From Darksidea phi (Eukaryota; Ascomycota; Dothideomycetes; Pleosporales; Lentitheciaceae), in assembly GCA_030770425.1 (NCBI GenBank), contig JASJFT010000283.1, positions 1 through 49,763 on the forward strand: a stretch of DNA of 49,763 nucleotides. The letters are read 5' to 3'. Positions 26,526 through 36,201 of the stretch are shown one piece after another. Position 1 is the first letter of the stretch, and every line of letters begins with the position of its first letter. The translations under genes were made by a program, and so were the position numbers. Below the pieces are notes generated by a model that saw only the letters and a list, made by a program, of their open reading frames with translations, ran no database searches and was not told where the DNA came from.

Positions 26526-27217
26526 AAGATAATCTAGTATTACGAAATAAATACTCTATATAATTACTTTTACTAGCTAATAGTTATAGTTATTATATAA
26601 ATATTCTCTTATATTATTAAGCTTAAGATAGTATATAGTTATATATATATCTATAAAGCTACTATCTTTCTATAAATTTCTAATAATTCTAAAATAATCT
26701 ATTACTTTCTATCTATTCCTAAATAGGATATTAGGATATCTATAGGGTAGATATCTAATATAGACGAAGAGAATCTCCTATATCTAATAACTATTAGGTA
26801 GATATTAGCTTTTACCCTATAAAGATAATCTAGTATTATAAAATAAATACTCTATATAACTACTTTTACTAGTTAATAATTATAGTTATTATATAAATAT
26901 TCTCTTATATTATTAAGCTTAAGATAGTATATAGTTATATATATATCTATAAAGCTACTNNNNNNNNNNNNNNNNNNNNNNNNNNNNNNNNNNNNNNNNN
27001 NNNNNNNNNNNNNNNNNNNNNNNNNNNNNNNNNNNNNNNNNNNNNNNNNNNNNNCTACTATCTTTCTATAGATTCCTAATAATTTTAAAACGATCTACTA
27101 CTTCCTATCTATTCCTAAATAGGATATTAGGGTATCTATAGGGTAGATACCTAATATAGACGAAGAGAATCTCCTATATCTAATAACTATTAGGTAGATA
27201 CTAGCTTTTATCCTATA
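26526..27217 (+). repeat. 296-bp tandem duplication containing an assembly gap
   Basis: Copy one is 26526-26821. Copy two starts at 26822 and ends at 27217 but is interrupted by 95 N (26960-27054). The non-N part of copy two is 301 bases, exactly one unit plus the 5 bases CTACT present on both sides of the gap. The copies differ by C/T and G/A changes. Confidence 0.9.
26960..27054. other. Assembly gap (95 N)
   Basis: This is an undetermined run of N. The flanks overlap by CTACT within the repeat unit, so the true gap may be zero or may hide whole extra units. Confidence 0.99.
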
Positions 27218-28390
27218 GGTATTAAAAATATCCTCTTATAGCTATAGATAGTATATTAATACTATCTTTTAGCTTTATAACTAGAAGGTTATATATAAGA
27301 ACCTATAAAATAATATCTCTAATAAAGATATACTATTATTAGAATATCGTTTATTTTAGTATAATTAGTTCCTCGTTTATATATTATCTATCTAGTTCTA
27401 GTAGAGATATACTCTAATTAGCTTCTTAGACTACGCGCTACTATAAGATTAATATATAACTAATAATAAAGAATTTAAGTCTAATACTTTAAGTTAATAG
27501 TAATCTTTACTCTAGTATTTATCTTATATATATACTACCTAGAGTTCCCGTAGTAGATAGAGTAGATAGAGTAGATAGAGTAGATAGAATAGATAGAGTA
27601 AATAGTATTATATTTAAAACTACCTATTAGAATTAGTTAAAGGGGGTCTACTTAATATATTATATCTAAATATATAAGATTATAGAAAAAGCTATTATTA
27701 AATCGATTAATTAATCTTTCTTTCTTATATATACTAATAGCTTTTAAATAACTTAAATATTAACTATAAGCTTATAAGTCTACCTAATACTTATAATATC
27801 TTATTTTAAGTTCGACTAAAATCGTATAGATATATAGTAGTAGCTAAGTATACTTTTATTAACTTTATTAATTATCTTTAATATAAGACTACTATTTATA
27901 ATCTTCTTTATCTAATCTAGGATATATATATACTAGTTTATCTAGATAATATAGATCTAGAAAATCTCTATTATTATAAGAGTATTTATAAGCTTATCTA
28001 TATAATATTTCTTAATTTTAGAGAAAAGCGAATCTCTTAATACTTAACTACTAAGAACTAGTTTTCTATTACTTAATAAGTAAACTACTCTATTTAAGCT
28101 ATTTATAATCTTAGTATCTTATATAGAAATCTTATACTCTATAATCTATTATAAAATAGAAAGATAGGCTAAGTAATAGTAGTCGATTTTAAGTAGGTAG
28201 AGTTTATAAAGAGAAAGTCTAATATAAGATTATCTAAATAGAAGAGTAATCTTTATCTCTTTTTATAAGAAAGGGAACTAGTAGCTATTAAATTAGAATA
28301 GATTATATACGAGCGCTATTAAGTTAAATAAAGATTAGAAGGTTAAAAAGATAATTTAAAATTATAATATTAGAGTTACTATACTATTAA

Positions 28391-28528
28391 TTTATAGTTC
28401 TATAACTTCTATTATATTCTTATAATTAAAGTAGAATACTTTTAATCTATAGCTTTATAACTCCTATTATAATCCTATAACTAAAGTAGAATACTTTTAA
28501 TCTATAGCCCTATAACTTCTATTATAAC
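28391..28528 (+). repeat. 55-bp tandem repeat, 2.5 copies
   Basis: Units start at 28391, 28446 and 28501. Each opens TYTATAGYYYTATAACTYCT, and the complete units end with GTAGAATACTTTTAA. Differences are mostly RIP-type transitions. Confidence 0.8.
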
Positions 28529-30550
28529 TAGGAGATCTCTTTAATCTCTAGAATATACGAACTCTCGTTAATAGAATTTAGAAAAAGGATATTACCTTAT
28601 TATAAGGAAATTAGTACTAGTTAATAGAAGAAATAGATTATACTATAGAACTATCTATCTCTTCCCCCTAGGAACTAAATAGGATAGCTAAGTAATTCGA
28701 CTAATATTAACTAAAAAAAAAGGTCCTTTATCTCGTCGTTAGATACTAATAACTAATACTTAGGTTTCCAAGGGCTAGAAAAATAGAAAAAAGAAAGGAG
28801 AAGATATTTAATATAATAAAATTAGATAAGACTAATCTTTACTCTTAAATTCTAGATACTCTTAATAAAGATATACTCTACTATATTTAAACTTTTCTAG
28901 AATCCTAAAAGTATTAACCCGTTCTATAAGATTATAATTATAATATATAATACTTAAGTTTTATAGTTAATACTTCTATAATTCTTCTATATAAAGAGTA
29001 AAGAGTTATTCTATTTTAATATTATCTTTAGTAATAAGATAATCTTTTCTTATAGATATTAAATAACTAAATAAAGATACTAGGGTATAGTCGACTTTAA
29101 TAGAGATATAGTTATTAGAAGAGAACCTAAAAATATATCTCTTATCTATCTAATAATTAGAGGAAAAGAGAGACTTATTTATTCTATTAGACTTAAACTA
29201 GAGAATAGTATAAAGATATTTTATCTTAATACTTAGTAGAAGTTCTATAATCTTATACTTCTTTAGACTACTACTTCGTACCTAAGTACCTATATTTATT
29301 TAATTAAATTTAGTAATATCTAATATCTTAAATATCTTCTAAATATTACCTTTAGACTCTACTAGTATCTTAATAGTTTATATTAGTTTCTACTCTATAA
29401 ATAGTTTAATAAATAGAAAAATAGTCTATATAAAGTAGATAAGAATTTATTTAAACGAAATCTTTACTATTTTAATAGACTAATTATAGTACGTATATCT
29501 AAGATTATATATTTTCTTAAGAAAATAGATTATTTAAAGACTATACTTATATATAAGTATAAATTTATAATTATTAAAATATTAATAAATATTATTATAT
29601 ATTATAAGTATATTTACTATATCGTCTATAATAATATTATCTAATATATCCTATTATATATTATACTATATTATTCTATTATTATAGAACTAGTTAAGCT
29701 CTTAGTATAGATAAAGATATATATATTTAATATAGTCCTAATATTTTAAAATAATATAGGACTTATTATAGTTAATAATAGTACTAATAATAAAGAATAT
29801 AGATAATATACTTATTATAATACTAGTTAAGATATCTAAGTTATTTTATCTATACTATTAACTTAAAACCTTTCTATAGGGAAACTTCTAATATTAGAAT
29901 ATTAGATATATAGAATACTTATAATAGCTATTATTTTCTAATATTATTAACTTAGGGCTAGGTACGTAGAAATAATATTCTCTAACTAATAAGATATTAT
30001 TCTCTTATAAGACTATCTTCTTATTATTTTACTTCTTAGTAAGGTATCTATTCTATATATTATATATAATAAGTATATAGACTAAAAGGACTATACTAGT
30101 ATATAGTCTACTATTTAGACTATCCTAGATATTTAACTAAAGGAGTTTATTCTATCTAAATCTATCTAGATAGGCTAGGTACTTAAAAATAATATAATAG
30201 TTATTTATAATTAAGAAGCTATCGTCTAGAATCGGGTTATAAATAGATATATAGAGCTAAATAGTATCTATAACTTATAACTACCTATACTAGCGATAAG
30301 ATAATCTAAATAGAGCGATTTTCCGATATATTCCTAGTATAATATTAGCTACGGTTCTTCGACTTTTAAGATAGGAATAATTTAGTATAGAACTATCGTA
30401 ATTATAAGTAGAGGTTATAGTTATAGTTATAGTTATAGTTATAAGATAAAAGATAAGTAAAGACTACGTAGTTAGACGTTTAATACTAAGCTACTAATTC
30501 GTCGTTACTAACCCTAGAAGGGTTACTCTACTAGGTCTATTTAGGTATAA

Positions 30551-30574
30551 CTTAACGCTACGCGTAGCGTTAAG
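30551..30574. repeat. Perfect 24-bp palindrome
   Basis: The half-site CTTAACGCTACG is followed at once by its exact reverse complement with no spacer. It is GC-richer than its surroundings and carries three CpG. Its function is unknown. Confidence 0.9.
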
Positions 30575-30721
30575 GAAGACCGGTATTATACTAATATAAT
30601 ATAGAGATTTATATTACCGGAGGGTATTATCGTATAGCGCGAAAAGTAAGCTTAGGTAGTTTAGTATTAATTATTACTACTAAAAATAATAAGAGGTATA
30701 CCCTACGAGCGTATAGGTACT

Positions 30722-30738
30722 ATATATATAAAAGGGCG
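30722..30738 (+). promoter_or_regulatory. TATA-box-like sequence
   Basis: TATATATAAAAGGGCGG resembles a strong TATA element next to a GC box, just upstream of an unmutated GC-rich block. Surrounding RIP produces TATA words by chance, so promoter activity is only a possibility. Confidence 0.2.
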
Positions 30739-30800
30739 GTTCCCCTACGCCGTCGAACTACCGGATTGGTCGTCGGGTTATACTATTACCTATAGTAATT

Positions 30801-31890
30801 AGATGGTACCTGGTTCTGTAAGGGCGCTGCTATACTAGCTGGCCATTTACTCGGTAAGGGGGGCCGCGTACCAGGTACCCTCGTGCGACCTACTTCCCCC
30901 ATCTCAATCTGCGCGGCTGCAAGACGTCGTAGCCATTCCGCATCTTCCTATCTACCCGAATGCCTGGCCGCCTCGAGTGCGATTGTCTGCGTACTAGTCC
31001 GCTCGCACGCCTGGCGGCCGCCTCGAGGCTCTAGCTATGGCCGCCCTCTCTCCTCACTCGCTGACCGACGCCGAGCGGTGGTGCTGAGCCTGGCGCTGCC
31101 GAGCGGTCGACGGCCACTCGTACACGCAGCAGATGGCTCCGCGTGTAGAGAGCGACAGCGGCGGCGGAATGTGGCTAGGGACCGGGAGTCACGCCGGGGT
31201 ATGTGTTGGCGTGCCTGTTTCGAATGCCCGCCGCGCTGAGGAGTGTTTGAGCGCGCTGCCTTGCCCTTGCCATTGCCACTGCCACTGCCACTGCCATTGC
31301 CATTGCCCGCTGCCTGCTGCCCGCCGCCTGCTGCCGTTGGCGTTGGCTTTGCCTCTCCCGTCGCCTCGCTGGGCGCTCTGCGCTCGCCGCCGGACGCGGG
31401 CCAGGGCTGCTGGCGGCTGGGAGCGGCGGCGTCACCCGTCTCTGTCATCCGCCAGGGCGGTTCGCAGCCCTGCGTGGCGCAAAGGGCGGTGGTTAGGTCA
31501 GCCTGCCCCCTCGCGTCTTTCGAGCCCCGCACTGCGCGGAAGCTCCCACCGAAGGACGACCCCTGAGTTGTGTGAGGGCCCTGAAAAACAGGCGTTTGGG
31601 GCCCCTAATATACGCCCTGTGTTGAAGCCAACCGATTTCCTATTTGGGGTAGTTGTATAGGCCCTGCTGTGGTTGTAGGGGGCGAGGAGACGGGTACACG
31701 CCCTCGCGCCACGTACAACCCTATTTCCAGCACCTGCGATATGATTTGTATGTGTTTCGCTGCGCGCGTATATCGGTAACCCCGGCGGGGGGATTAAGTG
31801 AGGCGGGTAGGCTAGTACTAGGGTGGTTCTCGTCGAGTTGCTATACGAGAGTAGGCTCGCGTCGGTTGCCACGAGGGCCGCTACCCTTCT
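30801..31890. other. GC-rich unmutated block, no convincing gene
   Basis: The block is GC- and CpG-rich, with normal CA and TG content, and lies between RIP-affected stretches. Several overlapping frames are open on both strands, as expected from composition alone. The longest, at 31035-31532 on the minus strand, has its first ATG at 31448 and would be a disordered Gly/Asn/Ser-rich protein. I do not call it a gene. A 10-bp inverted repeat (GGTACCTGGT at 30805, ACCAGGTACC at 30870) lies at the left edge. Confidence 0.5.
31258..31310 (+). repeat. TGCCAY hexanucleotide repeat
   Basis: This is an imperfect array of TTGCCA and CTGCCA hexamers. On the minus strand it reads as Gly-Asn/Gly-Ser dipeptides, which keep a spurious frame open there. 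Confidence 0.8.
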
Positions 31891-32420
31891 AATAGCTCTA
31901 AGTAGTCGTCCTACGCGTCCTAATAGTATAAGCCTTATATAGGCGTAACGTAATAGCTATTATAGGAGCCTACGACCTATTAGTCTATTAGTATAGGTTG
32001 AAATCTATTACTTATAGGGGTAGAGACTACTTCTCGCGCTCGATACGAGTATAAAGATACGGTCAGCCGACCGTATAAGGTCCTTATAGAAGATATCTAG
32101 CCTATTAAATAGTCGTCTCACGCGACGGGCTAATACTACGGCGATAACGCGCCCGTACTAGCCCGGCTACCCCGGCGGCTACCAATATAACTACCTAGCG
32201 GGCTGAAGGTATTATATTAGCCTAAGTATAATACCCTCCTCGACTCACTAGTACTTCTCGGGGCTAGGTTAGCGGCGTCCGGCTATAGGCGCGGAGCTAG
32301 TATACTTAGGCTTCGGCGGCCGAACGTATTCGAGATACGCGTCGGTAGGGGGTAATAGAGGACGCCGTCTAATCTAGGAGGCGGTACTATAGTAGTAAGG
32401 TATATCGTCGCGTAAAGTAT
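31891..32420. repeat. RIP-affected, CpG-rich block
   Basis: CpA and TpG are nearly absent again although GC content stays moderate, because CpG, CpC and CpT are kept. It resembles RIP spreading from the neighbouring repeats, or a short repeat of its own. No gene or domain is visible. Confidence 0.6.
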
Positions 32421-33486
32421 TGTCGAGTATTTTACAGTTCGATTATTAGTATCTAGCGCCAGTCGCTTACGAATTCGCCTTTAGCTTTAATATAACTAAT
32501 TCCGTCTAGCCTATACCAGCTATTGTAATTTTCCACCCGCGTCGTTTTGTAGTAGGTTGGCTTGAGACTGATCAGGCAACCTTGTGTATGGGGGAAAGTG
32601 AAGCGCTGGCGTTGGTGTTGACGATGGAGAGCAGCAGATGCATTATGTGGCAAAAATCCGGCCGAATTGCTTGGCGTATCACCAACAAATCTGTATAGAA
32701 ATGGTAAATTTTATCGGTTTCGCGTCAAAGTAGCCTATTATTGTATCGGCGTGATATTGACTGTTCATCTCTTAGATAGGGTCGAAATTGATATATGCCA
32801 ACTAAATTATGCTCGGCCATTCCTCCACTCCGCATGCTCCCTCCGCATGCTGGCCATTATCCACAGATAGTCCATTTTTACCGCACTCCCCGCATACGAA
32901 TATGAACCGTTACTCGCCGTAGTGGGACGACGGTCGGCGCGGGCTGAATGATGTCCTTGCTTCTAGCTTTCTTGGCTTCTCCTAAGTCGATAAGGGCCAG
33001 TAGTAATTGTACGGTAGCCTGTTTTCTCCTGTTATAGAAGAACTAGTCTTAGTTTCTAACTATTCTAAGACTCTAAGAGAATAGTACACCATACAAAGTC
33101 CTAATCAAACAGTAGAGTTCAGACCAGACAGTTTTTCCGTTCTCGATTTTATCCTGCTCATCTTTCCACCACTTCTCAGCCTCCGGTATCGAGCCCTTTC
33201 CTGATCTCTTCTCGAGTGCTTTTTTACAGTTCTCTTTACGCTATTTTACTTTATACCTATTTTTCAAAATGGAGAGTTTACACTGTTACATTTCTAATAT
33301 AAGAAAGACAAGCCGATGATATACCTTGCCGATCTCATCCTTAGAAGGTTGTAGGAATCGAATTATGGACTGTAAGCAGGTTGGGGGGGGGGCGTCGAAT
33401 CAGTGTATGGAGTGATCTGTCTATCTAGCTAGGGTAGAGCAGGGGCTCTTAAATACTAATTGCGCTAGGTCAGGTGACCGAAATAG
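32421..33486. other. Unmutated intergenic DNA
   Basis: Normal dinucleotide content returns at about 32,420. Short frames of 66-67 codons exist on both strands but look like chance. The word CTCCGCATGCT occurs at 32828 and 32841, and again at 37981. There is no tRNA or other RNA gene that I can recognise. Confidence 0.5.
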
Positions 33487-33612
33487 TCACTGTGAATCAT
33501 TGTGTAATCACTGTGAATCAGTGTATAGTCACTGTGAATCAGTGTATAGTCACTGTGAATCAGTGTATAGTCACTGTGAATCAGTGTATAGTCACTGTGA
33601 ATCAGTGTGTGA
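33487..33612 (+). repeat. 21-bp minisatellite, six copies
   Basis: Six head-to-tail 21-bp units start at 33487, 33508, 33529, 33550, 33571 and 33592. The central four are identical and the outer two diverge. Each unit contains CACTG TGAAT CAGTG, a 5-bp inverted repeat around a 5-base loop. An isolated half-unit (GAATCAGTGTAT) occurs near 33396. No RIP is visible although it is a repeat, perhaps because it is shorter than the usual RIP size threshold. Confidence 0.95.
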
Positions 33613-34072
33613 CTGAGATGATTACGTGATATACAGCTCTCGGCTGGTTATATGGACAAATCTATGATAGAACGTAGATCGTCACGCAGCAGCTCGTAGA
33701 AGATGTAAGGAAGGACGGCTCGCGCGAAATATAAGGGAGGGCGGCTCGTAAGAGGAAGGCTTAGGTAAAGAGATACAGTCACATGACAGAAGTCTGGGAA
33801 CCGAACGCCCCACCAAAACGCGACGCATATCCATGCCTTGCAGTTTACCCTCCTCCCTCTGCCCCTGCATGCACGACAGCGTGCATTGACCGGTGGTTGG
33901 TAGCATGGTTCGACTGCGTGCGTCAAGAGGCGCAGCTAACGGGCGCGCGCTGCTGGCTGGAGACCTATAACACTTCCAAGGTAGGCTTCGAAGAAGGCTA
34001 CAAGAATTACGTCGCGGTTCCAGGTACCCTCCTCAGACCAAACCGACCCTCATTTTAGCACGATCCACGACC

Positions 34073-34879
34073 ATGGCCCACCAAATCAAGTACACGTCCA
34101 CCCCGAGCACCTACTCGTACACCCCAGCCACAGTTGGGAGTTCGTCCTCTAGTAATAATGCCCCGGGCGGGAATACCCCAACACCAGGCGGAAACGTACC
34201 AGCGATTCTTCCTCCCCCAGCGGCGACCACTGTATCCACCAATATCACCCATATAGTCGCGCTCGATGAAAGGAACCGAGATTATTTCGCCAACAGTACT
34301 TCGACATTCTCGAGGATGCGCGTCACCATCCATACCACTGGGGCATGGCCGAACAGTCCCCACAGCGACAATCATGTCACGATCCTCCTGATCCTGAATG
34401 AGGGTGGAGCTGTCCAAGTCAACATGAGAACTGATGTTGGAGACAGAAGGGGCCAGCTCAAATGGAAGCGGGTGGACTACCAGCATTCGAATTCCGAGAT
34501 CAAGTTTGTTGATTACGACCTCGGTGCGCCGGTGCAGGTTAAGACCCTGTATACAGCGATCCGAAATGACTGGAACCTTCACCAATATCTCTTCTCGGCT
34601 GGTGGCTCTGGATGCCACTTCTGGAAGTACGTACACGCTCGCAGCTTCGATATTCACTCCTAGTTGCTAACTTGGTGAAGCTACATACTCCTGCGTAAAA
34701 TGGCAGAAGACACGAATAGATTCTCTTTGAATGTTGAGGTACCAAACCATGTCTGGGGCGTCTTCTCGAAATGGTATTCTCGTACTGGCGCGGAGAGACC
34801 AAACCAGCCTATCCTTCAGGGAGAGTTTCAGGGCTATGCGGAGTGGAGGAACGATTGGTTTGAAGAGGAGGGAGAATGA
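34073..34879 (+). CDS. DUF7770-like fungal protein with one intron
   Basis: I read two exons, 34073-34626 and 34681-34879, giving about 250 residues. The intron of 54 nt has donor GTACGT, a CTAAC branch site at 34667-34671 and an AAG acceptor. It contains an in-frame TAG, so an unspliced reading would stop falsely at 34663. The start ATG has a good context (ACCATGG). Residues 8-55 are a Ser/Thr/Pro/Asn-rich, probably disordered tail. Residues 57-240 form a compact domain with NHVTILLIL, a Val-rich strand segment, the GSGCHFW motif at about 178-184, and W-G-V-F-S-K-W after the intron. The layout resembles the fungal DUF7770 family as I remember it; function is unknown. No signal peptide or membrane segment is seen. 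It is convergent with the kinase gene. Confidence 0.75.
34627..34680 (+). other. Spliceosomal intron, 54 nt
   Basis: The donor is GTACGT, the branch site GCTAAC, and the acceptor TGAAG about 10 nt later. Joining restores a continuous frame into a tryptophan-rich C-terminus (NHVWGVFSKWY) that is otherwise orphaned. The AAG acceptor is less usual than CAG or TAG; the next CAG, at 34706, would break the frame. Confidence 0.7.
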
Positions 34880-35002
34880 TGAGGGGGACTATGAGGACGA
34901 GGATGTAGTTCTCTTGACGAAGCTGATTGGAGCCGTGATTCTTTTGTCCTCACTGCTTTGTGTTTTCTTCAACTCTTTCCTACATTCGTCACTTGATTAC
35001 TT

Positions 35003-35008
35003 TTTATT
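35003..35008 (-). terminator. Possible polyadenylation signal AATAAA
   Basis: AATAAA on the minus strand lies about 117 nt past the kinase stop codon, inside the 245-bp space shared with the convergent gene. Confidence 0.3.
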
Positions 35009-35124
35009 TTTCTCTTCTCCCTCTCCTTTGGGGGCGCCATCCCGGGCGGTGGTTGAGGCTTGAATTTTTGTGTTCGGCTGGTTTGATTAGTAACCTACAC
35101 TTATTAGGCATGGCAATATACTTA

Positions 35125-35901
35125 CTACGCATATCTCTGCCCAAGATAGTAAGCTCGTTCGAGTAGCTGAGCCTGACACTTCTCGCCCTCGTCGAGCTCG
35201 TCTAATAGCCCCAGGAGTTTGGTGTTCCAGTCATTCTCTTTTCGTACATTAATCTTTAAAGCAGTTCGTTCGAATAGTCTCGGGTAAAACCCAGCGGAGT
35301 CCCAGTCGATAAGGCAAAGCGAGCCATCCTCCAAGACGAGAATGTTTCGAGGAGCGATATCAAGATGGCAGAAGACTAGCGGATAGCCGGCTAGGTTAAG
35401 ATGAGTTGAATTTTTTAACTGTCTCTTATTGTAGTACTCCTCGATGTCTAATACGGTAGCAGGAGCAATAAGATCGTCGTCTAACCATAGCTGGCCAAAA
35501 GCAACGCTCTCGTGAAGAGGTCCAGGCTTGGCTCGTTGCACTTGTTCGAAAATTTTTAGGACCTTTGCCATTGGCTCCAAGTAGGCGTCAGGATCTATTG
35601 TGGAAGAGACGGGCTGACCGTTGATGTATTCCATGATAAGATAGCCGTTGAGTTCACGGACAAAAAAGCGATAGACTCGGGGAATTCGTATGATTGCTGG
35701 ATCAAGAATCTCGTATGCTCGCTGTTGGTTTGCGGCCTCGAATTGACTGACGCCGAATCCGCACTTGACAACTACATCTTCTGAAATCCTGATGACTGAA
35801 AGTCCTCCATCCAGTTCGCTGATGACGTCTCGGTCCGGGTTGGACCGCAAGCAATGCTGGATGATTTCGTCCTCGGTGGCCGTGTCCCATTGAATCGCCA
35901 T
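35125..35901 (-). CDS. Aminoglycoside phosphotransferase/choline-kinase-like protein
   Basis: This is a 258-residue, intronless small-molecule kinase of the protein-kinase-like fold (APH family, PF01636). Visible motifs are V-V-V-K at 43-46, with K46 as the likely ATP-binding lysine, the hinge LIMEYINGQ at 88-96, the Brenner catalytic loop HLDIAPRN at 179-186 with D181 as base and N186 as metal ligand, and IDWDSAG at 198-204 with D199 as the metal-binding aspartate. All key residues are present, so the enzyme is probably active. Length and the N-terminal ATEDEI pattern fit the many uncharacterised fungal members. The substrate is unknown, and an antibiotic-resistance role should not be assumed. 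The start ATG has a purine at -3. A 4-codon upstream frame (35966-35980) lies just before it. No signal peptide is seen, so it is probably cytosolic. Confidence 0.88.
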   Translation of the reverse strand: MAIQWDTATEDEIIQHCLRSNPDRDVISELDGGLSVIRISEDVVVKCGFGVSQFEAANQQRAYEILDPAIIRIPRVYRFFVRELNGYLIMEYINGQPVSSTIDPDAYLEPMAKVLKIFEQVQRAKPGPLHESVAFGQLWLDDDLIAPATVLDIEEYYNKRQLKNSTHLNLAGYPLVFCHLDIAPRNILVLEDGSLCLIDWDSAGFYPRLFERTALKINVRKENDWNTKLLGLLDELDEGEKCQAQLLERAYYLGQRYA

Positions 35902-36201
35902 TGCGAAAAGGCTTGCTGAACCGGCGGAATTTCGCCGCGTAAAATTTCGTTAACCCGCTCTTGGCTCAATCTAGAAACATTCGCTCGATCTGCACAAAGA
36001 GCAAGGCTGTTGGTGTTGGGATGGCGGGCTTATCTAGGAAGAAACGGCTGTCGCGCTGGTTTCAGAAGGTGGGGGTTGGTTGATGATTCAGCAGCACCAC
36101 GTGATTCCATTACGCGCTAACCTTTCCGGCTGTGCCTAGCCGCGTTGAGTGTCTTGCATCAGACCTCGCAGGTAGGCAACTGCCAGACACCCCGAACCAT
36201 T
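35902..36201. promoter_or_regulatory. Divergent intergenic space
   Basis: These 300 bp separate the kinase start (minus) from the relic gene start (plus) and must contain the kinase promoter. I see no clear TATA box. A 4-codon upstream ORF of the kinase lies at 35966-35980. Confidence 0.4.

Larger units (their letters stand above)
26042..30300. repeat. RIP-saturated DNA of unknown origin
   Basis: There are no open frames and I could not recognise a transposon domain. It contains the 296-bp tandem duplication at 26526-27217, a 10-bp array (GTAGATAGAG) at about 27549-27605, and a 55-bp array at 28391-28528. CpA and TpG are almost absent. Confidence 0.65.
30301..30800. other. RIP-affected margin with palindromes and a TATA-like site
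   Basis: CpA and TpG are still depleted but CpG is frequent. The stretch holds a TTATAG hexamer array (about 30413-30444), a 17-bp palindrome at 30509-30525, a 24-bp perfect palindrome at 30551-30574 and a TATATATAAAAGGGCGG stretch at 30722-30738. There is no gene. Confidence 0.6.

Noticed and set aside
30400..30530. Telomere-like words (TAACCC, GGGTTA, TTATAG array)
   Set aside because: Only single CCCTAA-type units are present, and the hexamer array is TTATAG. There is no telomeric tract.
31035..31532. 165-codon minus-strand frame in the GC-rich block
   Set aside because: It has a GTG start, composition-driven openness, a microsatellite-encoded Gly/Asn/Ser run, and no recognisable domain.
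33480..33615. CRISPR-like look of the 21-bp array
   Set aside because: Units are directly adjacent with no unique spacers, and the genome is eukaryotic. It is a minisatellite.
33783..34058. 91-codon frame directly upstream of the DUF7770-like gene
   Set aside because: No family resemblance. It more likely belongs to the promoter and 5' untranslated region.
34731..35063. 110-codon frame overlapping the second exon
   Set aside because: The other frame gives the coherent continuation of the DUF7770-like protein. This one is its shadow plus the 3' untranslated region.
35772..35969. Upstream overlapping frame before the kinase start
   Set aside because: It begins with TTG, not ATG, and runs out of frame into the kinase gene. 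Only a 4-codon ATG frame (35966-35980) is real there.
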